This document shows positions 8,242 through 20,963 of a DNA stretch of 64,000 bases, one piece after another (the stretch's first letter is position 1; every line of letters begins with the position of its first letter). The notes under the pieces were generated by a model. That model was not told the DNA's origin and ran no database searches. It saw nothing but the letters and a program-made list of their open reading frames with translations. The position numbers and the translations under genes are program-made. The stretch is from Pseudomonas mosselii (lineage in GTDB: Bacteria; Pseudomonadota; Gammaproteobacteria; Pseudomonadales; Pseudomonadaceae), in contig NZ_QJRP01000018.1 of the NCBI RefSeq assembly GCF_003205295.1, positions 1-64,000 on the forward strand. The letters run 5' to 3'.

Positions 8242-9933
8242 TCACCATTGAAACTCCACGCGCGCCAGGCGACCACCCTCCAGCCACTGGGCATTTTCCG
8301 CCAGCCGCCGCACCAGGCTCACCCCGCGCCCGCTGAAACCCTGCCCATAAGGCCTGTCAAGCGGCAGGCGCGCCACATCGAAGCCCGCGCCGCTGTCACG
8401 GACCTCGATGGTCAGACGCCCGCCCGCGCCACGAGGTTCCACCCGCAGGGCAATACCGACGCTGCCGTGCACTTGCTGCCCCAGGCGCTCGGCGCGCTGC
8501 CGATAGTACTCGGCGAAGCCTTCGGCATCGCACTTGAGCGCCGAGTCCAACCCCAGCACGCCATGCTCCAGCGCATTGGCGTACAACTCGCTCAGCACAC
8601 TGTGCAACTTACCGCTGCTAGGCCTGAGCCCATGGATTTCCTGCAACAGCTGTACCAGATAAGGCACCGGGTTGAAGCGCTCCAGGCTCTCGCCCCGCAA
8701 CTCGAACTGCATCGACCAGTCCAGTGGACTGGAACGACCACTGTCGGAGTACACCACCGCCTGCGGTACTACATGCTCAGGCGGCAGCATGCGGATATCG
8801 CACAGGCTGATATCGTCACGAGACTGGCCACCAAAACCCGCCAGCGCCTGCATGAGCTCATCGAACAACACTGCCGGATCACGGTTGGCCGCCAGCACCT
8901 CGCGCAAGCGCTCCACACCGAACAGGCATTCCTGCGCATCACCTGTATCAACCACGCCGTCGGACAGCAGGAACAAGCGCTCCCCCACCGCAAGTGGCAT
9001 CACCTCGGTGGTATCGTCGAACTGCTCGGGAGGCAGGATTCCAAGCGGAAGGTGGCGTGAAGGCAACACCTCCAGCACTTCGCCTTGTGCCGACAACCGG
9101 TAGCCATCCGGCATGCCACCGTTCCAGAGTTCCACCGTCCCCCGCTGGAAACTCAGATTGAGCAACAGCGCGCAACAGAACATGTCCACGGGCAGGATGC
9201 GCTTGAGCTTGGCATTCATCTCCCGCAGCGTCTCGACCAGCCCATAGCCCTTGGCAGTCATGCCATAGAACACTTCCGCCAATGGCATGGCGCCGACCGC
9301 GGCCGGCAAGCCATGGCCGGTGAAGTCCCCCAGCAGCACATGCATGTCGCCCGAAGGCGTAAACGCCGCCAGCAGCAGGTCGCCATTGAAGAGCGCATAG
9401 GGCGATTGCAGGTAACGGATGTTCGAGGCACTCAGGCAGCCGGAGTGGGCGACCTTGTCGAACACCGCCTTGGCCACCCGCTGCTCGTTGAGCAGGTGAT
9501 GGTGATGGCGGGCGATCTGGTCGCGCTGCTCCAGCACCGTCGCCTGCAAGCGACGCAAGCGATCCATGGCGCGGATCTTCGCCGCCAGGATCACGGCGCT
9601 GTAGGGCTTGGCCATGAAATCGTCGCCCCCGGCCTCCAGGCAACGCACCAGCCCCTCCTCTTCATTGAGGGAGGTCAGGAAGATGATCGGCACCAGTGCC
9701 TCGCCGGCCAGCGCCTTGATTCGCCGCGCCGCCTCGAAGCCATCCATCACCGGCATCAGTGCATCGAGCAGCACCAACTGCGGCCGCCGCTCGGCGAACA
9801 GCGCCACCGCCTGCTTGCCATTCTCGGCAGTGACCACCTCATGTCCCTGGCGCCGGACGATCTGCGCCAGCAACAGTCTGTCTGCGGCGCCGTCCTCGGC
9901 CACCAGCACGGTCAACGACTGATCGGCGGACAT
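8242..9933 (-). CDS. hsbR: HsbR-type response regulator / serine phosphatase / anti-sigma kinase
   Basis: Three-domain signalling protein of 563 residues. An amino-terminal receiver has the phospho-acceptor in LVLLDALMPVMDGF (Asp about 54) and the conserved Lys in DFMAKPYS. A PP2C/SpoIIE phosphatase follows in the middle (GDFTGHGLPAAVGAMP, RLFLLSDGVVD). A HATPase_c anti-sigma kinase domain is at the end (ELYANALEHGVLG, RDSGAGFDVARL, GRGVSLVRRLAE). In P. aeruginosa HsbR toggles the phosphorylation state of HsbA under control of HptB. I chose the ATG at 9933 (MSADQS); a TTG at 9945 would overlap the hsbA stop. Confidence 0.9.
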   Translation of the reverse strand: MSADQSLTVLVAEDGAADRLLLAQIVRRQGHEVVTAENGKQAVALFAERRPQLVLLDALMPVMDGFEAARRIKALAGEALVPIIFLTSLNEEEGLVRCLEAGGDDFMAKPYSAVILAAKIRAMDRLRRLQATVLEQRDQIARHHHHLLNEQRVAKAVFDKVAHSGCLSASNIRYLQSPYALFNGDLLLAAFTPSGDMHVLLGDFTGHGLPAAVGAMPLAEVFYGMTAKGYGLVETLREMNAKLKRILPVDMFCCALLLNLSFQRGTVELWNGGMPDGYRLSAQGEVLEVLPSRHLPLGILPPEQFDDTTEVMPLAVGERLFLLSDGVVDTGDAQECLFGVERLREVLAANRDPAVLFDELMQALAGFGGQSRDDISLCDIRMLPPEHVVPQAVVYSDSGRSSPLDWSMQFELRGESLERFNPVPYLVQLLQEIHGLRPSSGKLHSVLSELYANALEHGVLGLDSALKCDAEGFAEYYRQRAERLGQQVHGSVGIALRVEPRGAGGRLTIEVRDSGAGFDVARLPLDRPYGQGFSGRGVSLVRRLAENAQWLEGGRLARVEFQW

Positions 9934-9941
9934 GGCCACGC

Positions 9942-10247
9942 TCAACTGATATCGAACAGCTTTTCGAAATTGGAGATCGCCAGGATCTTGCGCACGTCAG
10001 GGCTGGCATGGACCACACGGATATCCGAGTCCTCACCACCGACATGGTCACGCAACAACAGCAACATGCCCAGCGCCGAGCTGTCGAGATACGTGGCCTC
10101 TTTCAGGTCTACCACCACGGAATCCGGACGCGGACGCTGATGCTCGTAGGCATCCCTGAATTCCTGGTGCTTGCCGAAATCGAAACGACCCTTGACCTTG
10201 ATCGTCAGCTTTTTCCCATCCTGTGAAAAATCAGTTTCGACTGCCAT
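9942..10247 (-). CDS. hsbA: STAS-domain anti-sigma factor antagonist HsbA
   Basis: Single STAS domain, 101 residues, with the phosphorylatable Ser in TYLDSSALGMLLLL (about residues 53-66). In P. aeruginosa the HsbA homologue partners with anti-sigma factor FlgM or with diguanylate cyclase HsbD depending on phosphorylation, which fits its place in a flagellar cluster that also carries flgM. It follows fliJ by 79 bases and is nearly contiguous with hsbR. Confidence 0.9.
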   Translation of the reverse strand: MAVETDFSQDGKKLTIKVKGRFDFGKHQEFRDAYEHQRPRPDSVVVDLKEATYLDSSALGMLLLLRDHVGGEDSDIRVVHASPDVRKILAISNFEKLFDIS

Positions 10248-10326
10248 GCGAGCGATTCCTTCGATGATGGCGAATGCGACTTCTGAAGGTTTAGCAGGCG
10301 CTGGCGGCAGGCGCCAGTCAGGTCGA

Positions 10327-10779
10327 TCAGGGGTGGCTCTGGCGCGGCAGGCGCTGGGACAGCTCGTCGAGCAGCTTCTGCTCGCGCTTGTCCTCGGCTC
10401 GACGTGCTTCGTCCAGATAGCGCTGGACCAGCTTGCGCAGCCCTTCGACCCGGGCGTAGGCCTGCTGCCAGGTGTTGCGGGCGTTGTTCAGGTTGTTCTG
10501 GTGCCAGGCCATGCTCTGGCGCTGCTGGGTCATCGCCGTTTCCAGCTGCCCGAGGAAGCGCTGGTAGTTGACCAGCCAGTTCCCGTCGACGCCCTGGCTG
10601 CCGCGATTGATCCACTGCTGCTGATAGGCCTCGCGAAAGCTCTCGAGCTCGGCCTGCTTGGCCTGGGCATCGCTGAGCAGCTTCTGGAAATGCCCCAGGC
10701 GCTGGGCGGCCTTGCGCTCGGCCTCCTCGGCCATCTCCACCACCGGCACCAGGCGTGCCGCTCGGCTGGGCTGGGCCAT
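10327..10779 (-). CDS. fliJ: Flagellar export protein FliJ
   Basis: Soluble coiled-coil protein that sits in the FliI ATPase ring and ferries empty chaperones. The 150-residue sequence is almost entirely helical with heptad character and high Gln/Arg/Glu content. The start MAQPSRAARLVPVVEMAEEAERKAAQ is FliJ-like. It lies 6 bases downstream of fliI, the usual place. Confidence 0.93.
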   Translation of the reverse strand: MAQPSRAARLVPVVEMAEEAERKAAQRLGHFQKLLSDAQAKQAELESFREAYQQQWINRGSQGVDGNWLVNYQRFLGQLETAMTQQRQSMAWHQNNLNNARNTWQQAYARVEGLRKLVQRYLDEARRAEDKREQKLLDELSQRLPRQSHP

Positions 10780-10785
10780 GACCTA

Positions 10786-12141
10786 TCAGCCCGCCGGCGG
10801 CGCGAACACCGCGGCCAGTTCTTCACGGCTCTGCGCCATGCCGACGCTCTCATCCAGGCGCTGGCGCAGGAAGTCCACCAGCTTGGGTTGCAGGGCGATG
10901 GCCAGGTCCGTTTCCGGATCGCCACCGGCCACATAGGCGCCGACACTGATCAGGTCGCGGCTCTGCGACAGGCGCGACCACAGCTGCTTGAACTTCTGCG
11001 CCTGGCGCAGGTGATCGGAGTCGACCACCTGGGGCATGACCCGGCTGATCGAGGCCTCGATGTCGATGGCCGGGTAGTGCCCTTCCTCGGCCAGACGCCG
11101 GGACAGCACGAAGTGGCCATCGAGCACGCCCCGCGCCGAGTCGGCGATCGGGTCCTGCTGGTCATCGCCTTCGGACAGTACGGTGTAGAACGCAGTGATC
11201 GAGCCACCGCCCGGCTCGCCGTTACCGGCCCGCTCCACAAGCTTGGGCAGCTTGGCGAACACCGAAGGCGGATAACCTCGGGTGGCGGGCGGCTCGCCGA
11301 TGGCCAGGGCGATTTCGCGCTGGGCCTGGGCGAAACGGGTCAGCGAATCCATCAGCAGCAGGACATTCTTGCCCTTGTCGCGGAAATACTCGGCAATGCG
11401 CGTGCAGTACATCGCCGCGCGCAGACGCATCAAGGGCGCGTCGTCCGCCGGCGAGGCCACCACCACCGAGCGCTTGAGCCCCTCCTCGCCGAGGATGTGC
11501 TCGATGAACTCTTTCACCTCCCGGCCCCGCTCGCCGATCAGGCCGACCACGATGATCTCGGCCTCGGTGAAGCGGGTCATCATGCCCAGCAGCACCGATT
11601 TACCGACACCGGTACCGGCGAACAGGCCCAGGCGCTGGCCACGACCGACGGTGAGCAAGCCGTTGATGCTGCGGATCCCGACATCCAGCGGCTGGCTGAT
11701 CGGATCACGGTTGAGCGGGTTGATGATCGGGCCGTCCATCGGCACCCAGTCCTCGGCCTTCATCCCGCCCTTGCCGTCCAACGCGCGACCGGCGCCGTCG
11801 AGCACCCGGCCAAGCATGCTCATGCCCATCGGCAGGCGACCGCTGTCGTCCAGCGGCACCACGCGGGCACCGGGAGCCAGGCCGACGATGCTGCCGACCG
11901 GCATCAGGAACACCTTGCTGCCGGCAAAGCCCATGACCTCGGCCTCCACCTGCACCGGGTGGTAGCTGTCGTCGTTGATCACCAGGCAACGGCTGCCCAC
12001 CGCCGCGCGCAGACCCTCGGCTTCGAGGGTGAGGCCGACCATGCGCAGCAAGCGCCCTTCGACAATCGGCTGGTCGGGCAACTTCACCGCGTCGGCGTAG
12101 CCCTCCAGACGCTTGCCGAAGCTGGTGCGGTCAAGGCGCAT
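10786..12141 (-). CDS. fliI: Flagellum-specific ATP synthase FliI
   Basis: Export ATPase related to the F1 beta subunit. Walker A is [15 protein letters not shown], Walker B is [13 protein letters not shown], and the family signature [18 protein letters not shown] is present. I chose the internal ATG at 12141 ([14 protein letters not shown]), giving 451 residues, the normal length. Upstream in-frame sequence is the wrong frame of fliH. The start overlaps the end of fliH by 11 bases. Confidence 0.97.
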   Translation of the reverse strand: MRLDRTSFGKRLEGYADAVKLPDQPIVEGRLLRMVGLTLEAEGLRAAVGSRCLVINDDSYHPVQVEAEVMGFAGSKVFLMPVGSIVGLAPGARVVPLDDSGRLPMGMSMLGRVLDGAGRALDGKGGMKAEDWVPMDGPIINPLNRDPISQPLDVGIRSINGLLTVGRGQRLGLFAGTGVGKSVLLGMMTRFTEAEIIVVGLIGERGREVKEFIEHILGEEGLKRSVVVASPADDAPLMRLRAAMYCTRIAEYFRDKGKNVLLLMDSLTRFAQAQREIALAIGEPPATRGYPPSVFAKLPKLVERAGNGEPGGGSITAFYTVLSEGDDQQDPIADSARGVLDGHFVLSRRLAEEGHYPAIDIEASISRVMPQVVDSDHLRQAQKFKQLWSRLSQSRDLISVGAYVAGGDPETDLAIALQPKLVDFLRQRLDESVGMAQSREELAAVFAPPAG

Positions 12142-12904
12142 CGGTTGCACCCGCCGGCACGTCCAGTTCGACGGAAATGTCCGGCGCGGCAGGATGCAGG
12201 GCCTGGTCGTGGGACTGGTCGAACAGTTGCGCCACGGCCTTCTCGATACGGGTTTCCATGGTCGCGTCGATACGACTGTGAGCGGTCTCGATCCGGCAGC
12301 CGCCCGGCAACAGCGACTCATCTTCGAGCAGTTTCCAGCTCTCCTCATGACGCTCGCGCAAGGCCTTGGCCAACTCGAAGTCCTGCGGGTTGAGGTGGAT
12401 ACGGATGTTGTCGGCGCCCATCGGCAGCAGTTTCAGCGCCTCACGAAGCACGTGGGTGATCTGGCTCGAATCACTGCGCAGCTCGCGACCGATGACCTGG
12501 CGGGTCATGCCGGCGACCAGTTGCACCAAGGCTTTCTCGATCTGCGTGTCCTGCTCGGCGATGGGCTCGAGCAGGTGGGCCATGATCTGTTCCAGGTTGG
12601 CCAGCTTGGCCGCCAGGGCCACTTCGGCCTCCTGGCGTACCTTCAGCTGGGTGCTGTGGAAGCCTTCGCGCTCACCGGTGGCGAAGCCTTCGTTGTAGGC
12701 TTCCTGGCGGATGGCCTCGAGTTCCTCGAGGGTCAGCGGCTGGACTTCCTCCAGCGGGACCTCTTCGACTTCTTCCTCGATGACTTCCGGCTCGGGCTCG
12801 GGTTGCGGCTCGGGCTCGGGATCGAAGCTGGGCAGCGCCCACACATCCACGCCCTCGAGGTCGCGGGCACGGATCAGGTCGCTGGGGTGTTCGGTGGTGG
12901 ACAT
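12131..12904 (-). CDS. fliH: Flagellar assembly protein FliH
   Basis: Regulator of FliI ATPase, related to F-type stator subunits. The 257-residue protein has an acidic, repetitive Pro/Glu segment at about residues 25-50 ([17 protein letters not shown]). The long helical FliH domain includes [16 protein letters not shown] and [15 protein letters not shown]. Its start is separated from fliG by 104 bases that hold a REP pair, unusual for an otherwise compact operon. Confidence 0.94.
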   Translation of the reverse strand: MSTTEHPSDLIRARDLEGVDVWALPSFDPEPEPQPEPEPEVIEEEVEEVPLEEVQPLTLEELEAIRQEAYNEGFATGEREGFHSTQLKVRQEAEVALAAKLANLEQIMAHLLEPIAEQDTQIEKALVQLVAGMTRQVIGRELRSDSSQITHVLREALKLLPMGADNIRIHLNPQDFELAKALRERHEESWKLLEDESLLPGGCRIETAHSRIDATMETRIEKAVAQLFDQSHDQALHPAAPDISVELDVPAGATDAP

Positions 12905-12935
12905 GCGGTGAGTTTCTCGAAAACCTTAACAGGTC

Positions 12936-13002
12936 CCTGTGGGAGCGGGCTTGCCCCGCGATGAGACAGACGCCATCGCGAGGCAGGTCGCCCCCACGCA
13001 GG
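12936..13002. repeat. REPIN between fliG and fliH
   Basis: One good REP arm (GTGGGAGCGGGCTTGCCCCG, then CGATG) faces a degenerate inverted arm (CATCGCGAGGCAGG to CCCCCAC). The element fills nearly the whole gap between the fliG stop and fliH start. Such hairpins can stall RNase or terminate transcription and so alter the ratio of upstream to downstream products. Confidence 0.75.
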
Positions 13003-13008
13003 GGCGGC

Positions 13009-14028
13009 TTAAATCATTTCCTCGGCGCCCTTGCCGCCCAGCACGATCTCGCCGGCCTCGGCCATGCGGCGGGCGATAGTGAGGATTTCCTTCTGCGCCG
13101 TCTCCACGTCGCTGACCCGCACCGGCCCCTTGGCCTCCAGGTCGTCGCGCAGCAGCTCCGACGCACGCTTGGACATGTTCTTGAAGATCTTGTCCTTGAC
13201 CCGCTCGTCGGCGCCCTTGAGCGACACCACCAGCACGTCGGAGGACACCTCGCGCAGCAGCGCCTGGATGCCACGGTCGTCGACGTCGGCCAGGTTGTTG
13301 AAGACGAACATCAGGTCTTCGATCTGCTCCGACAGGTCGCTGTCGATCTCGCGGATCGCATCCATGAGCGCGCCTTCCACGGAACTGTCGAGGAAGTTCA
13401 TGATATCGGCGGCACGCTTGATACCACCCAGGGTGGTGCGCGCGGCATTGGAGTTGCCGGAGAACTGCTTCTCGAGGATCTGGTTGAGTTCCTTGAGCGC
13501 CGCCGGCTGCACGGTGTTGAGCGACGACACGCGCAACACGATGTCCAGACGCACCTTGTGGTCGAAGTTGCTCAGCACCTCGCCGGCCTGGTCGGGGTCG
13601 AGGTAGGCCACCACGATGGCCTGGATCTGCGGGTGCTCGTAGCGGATGACGTCGGCCACGGCACGCGGCTCCATCCACTTGAGGCTGTCCAGGCCACTGG
13701 TGTTGCCGCCGAGCAGGATGCGGTCGATCAGGCCGTTGGCCTTGTCCTCGCCGAGGGCCTGGTTGAGCATCTTGCGGATGTAGCCGTCGGAACCGACACC
13801 CAGGCTGGTCTGGTCGCCGACGATCTCGACGAACTCGCTCATCACCTGCTCGACCTGCTCGCGATGGACGTTGCCCATCTGCGCCATGGCCACACCGACC
13901 CGCTGCACTTCCTTGGGCCCCATGTGGCGCAGGACCTGCGCGGCATCGGTCTCGCCGAGCGAGAGCAGGAGGATGGCCGCCTTGTCGACGCGGCTCAGCT
14001 TGGCGGTAATGGCTCGATTGTCACTCAT
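13009..14028 (-). CDS. fliG: Flagellar motor switch protein FliG
   Basis: Rotor protein that bridges the MS ring to the C-ring and contacts the stator. The 339 residues include LSRVDKAAILLLSLGETDAAQVLRHM at the amino end, the middle-domain EHPQIQAIVVAYL segment, and the charged torque helix LMFVFNNLADVDDRGIQALLREV near residues 245-275. The stop is abutted by a REP pair. The start overlaps fliF by eight bases. Confidence 0.97.
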   Translation of the reverse strand: MSDNRAITAKLSRVDKAAILLLSLGETDAAQVLRHMGPKEVQRVGVAMAQMGNVHREQVEQVMSEFVEIVGDQTSLGVGSDGYIRKMLNQALGEDKANGLIDRILLGGNTSGLDSLKWMEPRAVADVIRYEHPQIQAIVVAYLDPDQAGEVLSNFDHKVRLDIVLRVSSLNTVQPAALKELNQILEKQFSGNSNAARTTLGGIKRAADIMNFLDSSVEGALMDAIREIDSDLSEQIEDLMFVFNNLADVDDRGIQALLREVSSDVLVVSLKGADERVKDKIFKNMSKRASELLRDDLEAKGPVRVSDVETAQKEILTIARRMAEAGEIVLGGKGAEEMI

Positions 14029-15799
14029 CGGCGTTGATCCACTCTTTCACGACCTGGGCCACGCGGCCCGGGTCTTCGGCCACCAGGCCCTTGATTGCGT
14101 TGAGCTGTGCCTCGTAACCCTCGCTCGGGCTCGGCAACAGAATGCTTGTCGGGCCACCCAGGCTGACGCGGTCGTTGGCCAGTTCGCCATCCAGACCGAT
14201 CATGCCGCCCAGTTCCATGTCGCTGTCCGTGGCAGCCTGCTTGCCGCCACCTGTGATGTTGTTGAGCACCGGACGCAGCACGCCGAACACCAGCACCAGG
14301 ATGAACAGCACGCCCAGCACTTGCTTGACGATGTCCCAGAACCACGGCTGCGAGTAGAACGGAATGTCGACCAGCTCGTCGCCACGGTCAGCGGCGAACG
14401 GCACGTTGATCACGGTGACGCTGTCGCCACGGCTGGCATCGAAGCCCACCGCGTCCTGCACCAGGCGGGTGAAGCGCGCCAGGTCCTCCGCGCCCCACGG
14501 GGTGCGGGTGGCTTCGCCAGTGGCGGCGTCGAGCTTGACCTGGTCATCCACCACCACGGCCACCGACAGTCGGGTCAGGCGACCTTGCTGCTGACGGGTG
14601 TGGCTGATGGAACGGTCGAGCTCGAAGTTCTTGGTACTCTGCTGACGCTTGTCGCTCGGGTACGGCGCGAGCATCGGCTGGCCGGTGGCCGGGTCCATGA
14701 TCTGCTGGCCGTTGGCGTCCACCAGCGGCTGGCCGGGCTGGATGGCACCGGCCGGCGTGGCGGTGGCCTTGGCGTTTTCGGGCGCGGAGGCGCCGGCCGG
14801 CGGCTGGTTGCTCAGGGCCCCCGGCACACCTTGCGGCCCCTGGCTGCTGGCACGCTGTTCGTTGACCGACTGCTCGCTGCGCAGCGCAGGCTGGTCAGGG
14901 TTGAACTGCTCGGAGGTGGACTCGACAGCGCTGAAGTCGACATCGGTCGACACTTCGGCCTTGTAGCGGTCGTTGCCCAGCACCGGCTGCAGGATATTGT
15001 GCACACGCTGGGTGAGCATGCCTTCCATGCGCCGGCTGTAGTCGAACTGCTTGCCCGCCATGGTCAGGGCGGTGTCCTGCAGCTGATCGGAAAGCAGATT
15101 GCCCTTCTGGTCGACCACGGTCACCTGGGACTTGTCCAGCTCCGGAACGCTGGTGGCCACGAGGTTGACGATGGCCATGACCTGGCCGGCTTCCAGGCTG
15201 CGACCCGGGTACAGTTCAACCAGTACCGAGGCGCTGGGCTTGCGCTCGTCGCGCACGAACACCGAGCTTTTCGGGATCGCCAGGTGCACGCGGGCGGCCT
15301 TGACGTTGTTCAGGCTCGACACGGTGCGCGCCAGCTCGCCTTCCAGTCCACGGCGATAGCGGGTGGCTTCCATGAACTGGCTGGTACCCAGGCCCTGCTC
15401 CTTGTCGAGCAGCTCGAAGCCAACGTTGCCATCGCTTGGCGCCACGCCGGCGGCGGCCAGTTTCAGGCGCGCACGGGAGAGGTCGTCGGCCTTGACCAGC
15501 AGGGCGCCGGAGTTCGGCTCAACCTTATAGGGAATATCGGCTGAGGCCAGCGCGTCCACCACCTGCTTGGTGTCCATGCCCGCCAGGCTGCCATACAGCG
15601 GCCGGTAGTCCGGCTGCTGCGACCAGAGCACCACGGCGAAACCGATGGCCACGCTGGCGGCCAGCCCGACCAGCAGGCCGACCTGACGCAGCATGGGCAT
15701 CTGCGAGATGTTTTCCAGGAACGCCATGCCGAACAGCGGCGGCTTGGCCGCTGGCGGGCCACTTTTGGCGGGGGCGTTATCGACGACTGCTTCGGCCAT
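14021..15799 (-). CDS. fliF: Flagellar MS-ring protein FliF
   Basis: Forms the membrane-embedded MS ring. The 592-residue protein has transmembrane helices at about 38-57 (VGLLVGLAASVAIGFAVVLW) and 460-480 (FWDIVKQVLGVLFILVLVFG). Between them are secretin-like ring-building domains with YRPLYGSLAGMDTKQVVDAL. The carboxy tail binds FliG. The length is normal. It follows fliE by 15 bases and overlaps fliG. Confidence 0.97.
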   Translation of the reverse strand: MAEAVVDNAPAKSGPPAAKPPLFGMAFLENISQMPMLRQVGLLVGLAASVAIGFAVVLWSQQPDYRPLYGSLAGMDTKQVVDALASADIPYKVEPNSGALLVKADDLSRARLKLAAAGVAPSDGNVGFELLDKEQGLGTSQFMEATRYRRGLEGELARTVSSLNNVKAARVHLAIPKSSVFVRDERKPSASVLVELYPGRSLEAGQVMAIVNLVATSVPELDKSQVTVVDQKGNLLSDQLQDTALTMAGKQFDYSRRMEGMLTQRVHNILQPVLGNDRYKAEVSTDVDFSAVESTSEQFNPDQPALRSEQSVNEQRASSQGPQGVPGALSNQPPAGASAPENAKATATPAGAIQPGQPLVDANGQQIMDPATGQPMLAPYPSDKRQQSTKNFELDRSISHTRQQQGRLTRLSVAVVVDDQVKLDAATGEATRTPWGAEDLARFTRLVQDAVGFDASRGDSVTVINVPFAADRGDELVDIPFYSQPWFWDIVKQVLGVLFILVLVFGVLRPVLNNITGGGKQAATDSDMELGGMIGLDGELANDRVSLGGPTSILLPSPSEGYEAQLNAIKGLVAEDPGRVAQVVKEWINADE

Positions 15800-15814
15800 G
15801 ACTCACTCTCGCCC

Positions 15815-16147
15815 TTATACCGGCATCTGCATGATGTCCTGGTACGCCTGTACCAGCTTGTTGCGCACCTGGGTCAGGGCCTGGAACGATACCGAAGCCT
15901 TCTGCGAGGCGATCATCACATCGGTCAGGTCGACACCGCTCTTGCCGATCTCGAAAGCGTTGGCCAGCTGGGAGGAAGCCTGTTGCGTTTCATGCACCTT
16001 GCCAATGGCCTGGCCGAGCATGTCGGCGAAGCTGCTCTGGCCGGGCGCCAGCTCAGGCGCGGCGGCAACCTTGGGCTGGGACATGGCTTCGGCCTGCATG
16101 GCGCGCATGTCCAACATCAGACGATTGAATTCAACACCTTGGGTCAT
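15815..16147 (-). CDS. fliE: Flagellar hook-basal body protein FliE
   Basis: First rod-side protein exported, joining the MS ring to the rod. The 110-residue protein ends in the conserved FliE block [36 protein letters not shown] chose the ATG at 16147 ([12 protein letters not shown]) because it has a GGAGAGAG ribosome site and lies downstream of the predicted sigma-54 start. It leads fliE-fliF-fliG-fliH-fliI-fliJ and probably hsbA-hsbR-hptB. Confidence 0.95.
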   Translation of the reverse strand: MTQGVEFNRLMLDMRAMQAEAMSQPKVAAAPELAPGQSSFADMLGQAIGKVHETQQASSQLANAFEIGKSGVDLTDVMIASQKASVSFQALTQVRNKLVQAYQDIMQMPV

Positions 16148-16207
16148 GGACTTCTCTCTCCGGCTGCCGCACTTTTTTTGACACTCGTGCAGCGAATGGG
16201 TTGGAAC

Positions 16208-16224
16208 TAGCAAGAGGAGTGCCA
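16208..16224 (-). promoter_or_regulatory. Sigma-54 promoter of the fliE operon
   Basis: Minus strand TGGCACTCCTCTTGCTA matches the sigma-54 consensus almost perfectly, with GG-N10-GC spacing. The predicted start is about 50 bases before fliE. It lies between fleR and fliE, so fliE can be expressed separately from fleSR. FleR activation is the expectation from P. aeruginosa. Confidence 0.9.
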
Positions 16225-16254
16225 GCCAACCCGAAAATCATTCAAAACGACGTA

Positions 16255-17627
<1,373 letters not shown>

Positions 17628-17631
<4 letters not shown>

Positions 17632-18845
17632 TGACCTGCCTCCAGCCGGCTGTCGATCAGCGGCAACACCACGGTGACACAAGTGCCACGCCCAGGCTTG
17701 GAGCGCAGGCCCAGCGTGCCGCGATGCGCCCGCACCACGGCCTGAACCACGGCAAGCCCCAGGCCGGTGCCGGTGGCCTTGGTGGTCAGGAACGGCTCGC
17801 CGAGACGCGCCAGCAGTTGCGCATCGATGCCGCTGCCGGCATCGCTCACGCAGATGCGCAGGCTGTCGTCGCGACGGGAAAGGTGGACCTTGATCCGTGC
17901 CGGCTCATGACTGGCCTGTAGGGCATTCTCAATCAGATTGAGCAGCGCGCCGACCAGGGTGTCGCGATTGCACAGCAACTCCCCCAGATGACTGTCGCAC
18001 TGCCAGCGCACCGCATGCCCCTGGACATGGGCATGGGCCGCCTGCTGCAACGCCTGGAACAGCGCTTTCGGGCTGATGCGGTCGTTGAGCGGCAGCTCGC
18101 CTCGGGCAAACACCAGCATGTCGCGCACCTGGTGCTCCAGCTCGTGCAGGCGCTCCTTGAGGTTGCCGGCAAAACGCTGACGGGTCTCCTCCGCCAGCAC
18201 CTGCTGGGGATCGGCCAGGTGACTGGCATACAGCATCGCCGCCGAGAGCGGCGTACGGATCTGGTGGGCCAGGGACGCGACCATGCGCCCCAGGGACGAC
18301 AGGCGCTCGTGGCGCGCCAGCTGGTCTTGCAGGCGCCGGGTTTCGGTCAGGTCATTGAGCAGCACCAGCTGGCCGGGCTCGGCATCGAGGGAACGCGTGG
18401 CAATGGACAGGCGACGCCCGTCACGCAGCGAGACCTCGTGACCGTCATCCTCACGCGGCGCGAAACTGCGGGCGATCACATGACGCCAGAGCACGCCGAC
18501 CAGCGGCTCGCCGAGCAACTCACAAGCCGCCGGATTGGCCTCGCGCACATAACCCTCGCCATCGATCACGATCACCCCGCCCGGCAGCAGGTCCAGCAGG
18601 TTCTGCAGACGGTTCGCCAGGCGCTCCTTTTCATCCAGCTCGGCCATGCGCTGGGCGCTGACCACCGCCAGTTCGCCCTTGAGCTCGCTGACCCGCGCCT
18701 CGAGCATGTTGTAGGACTGGCTGAGCTGGCTGGAAACCTGATCGAACAGGGCGAACGCCTGCTCGAGACCCTGCCGGCTTTCCTGCTCGAGCGGGATGTG
18801 TCCTCGCGGATCGGAGGAATGGGAACGGTGGGCGGCCTGGGGCAT
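17628..18845 (-). CDS. fleS: Sensor histidine kinase FleS
   Basis: Partner kinase of FleR. It has 405 residues and no transmembrane segment, so it is cytoplasmic. A coiled coil and PAS domain (VIVIDGEGYVREANPAACELLG) precede the H-box ASLAHQIRTPLSAAMLY and an ATPase domain with VSDAGSGID and GTGLGLAVVQA. I chose the ATG at 18845 because GAGAGAG precedes it at proper distance. The ATG at 18860 lacks a ribosome site. Confidence 0.94.
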
Positions 18846-18898
18846 CGTGCTCTCTCGCATGGCTGACCGTCATAAAAACGGTATGTTGCCTGCGGTGT

Positions 18899-18915
18899 AG
18901 CAATAGCCGTGCCGG
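18899..18915 (-). promoter_or_regulatory. Sigma-54 promoter of fleSR
   Basis: Minus strand CCGGCACGGCTATTGCT matches the consensus with GG-N10-GC spacing, and the predicted start lies about 45 bases before the chosen fleS ATG. In Pseudomonas fleSR is a FleQ-dependent class II operon, so this is the expected FleQ/RpoN promoter. Confidence 0.85.
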
Positions 18916-18954
18916 AGATGGGGACAATGGGCTGCGGGCCTGTTGATCGAGCGC

Positions 18955-18986
18955 AATGGCCGGGGCTGTCGAACACCCCGGCCATT
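18955..18986 (-). terminator. Hairpin after fleQ
   Basis: A perfect 11-base stem (AATGGCCGGGG with CCCCGGCCATT) and ten-base loop lie about 20 bases after the fleQ stop. No T-run follows on the minus strand, so termination may be weak or Rho-assisted. Confidence 0.5.
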
Positions 18987-19005
18987 ACGCCACGACCCGG
19001 CAGGA

Positions 19006-20481
<1,476 letters not shown>

Positions 20482-20647
20482 GCAATAGCAACTTCCCTAG
20501 TCATATCGGCGCCCGGAGGGCGTGCACGACATCATTCCGACTGAATGGTCAGTGTTCGGACGTCTGAATTTCGAAAACAGCCACTAGTAAAGTCAAAAAG
20601 GCCTGCACAGTCAAATTTATGGCGCCTTTTGCTCAGTCCGGTGCATC

Positions 20648-20944
20648 TTAACTGAACAAATGGTAAACCTTCGACGCATTCTTTGCTTGATTGATCTGGG
20701 TCATTTCATCGGCGATGGCCTGGCGTTCACCGATGGTCGCGTCGAGCAACTCGCGGTAGACCTGCAGCAACCCTTCCAGGCGCTCCTTGACCAAGTCTTC
20801 GTCCAGCGTCGGCGCGCCGAGCATGTCGTCGATGCAAGTGCGGCAGCTCTCGTCGAGCCTGCCGATGGCATCCCAGTCCTTGGCACTCAGGGCGCTCAGC
20901 AGAGCGTCGCGGGTCTCGTCGAATCGTTGCAGTTCGCTGCTCAC
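20648..20944 (-). CDS. fliT: FliT-type flagellar export chaperone
   Basis: Small helical protein of 98 residues directly downstream of fliS, the usual fliT position. In enterobacteria FliT chaperones the FliD cap; here only position, size and helical composition support this. It starts at GTG (20944), with GGGAG six bases upstream. About 165 bases separate its stop from the fleQ start. Confidence 0.8.
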   Translation of the reverse strand: MSSELQRFDETRDALLSALSAKDWDAIGRLDESCRTCIDDMLGAPTLDEDLVKERLEGLLQVYRELLDATIGERQAIADEMTQINQAKNASKVYHLFS

Positions 20945-20963
20945 CTTGCTCTCCCTGCCCGGC

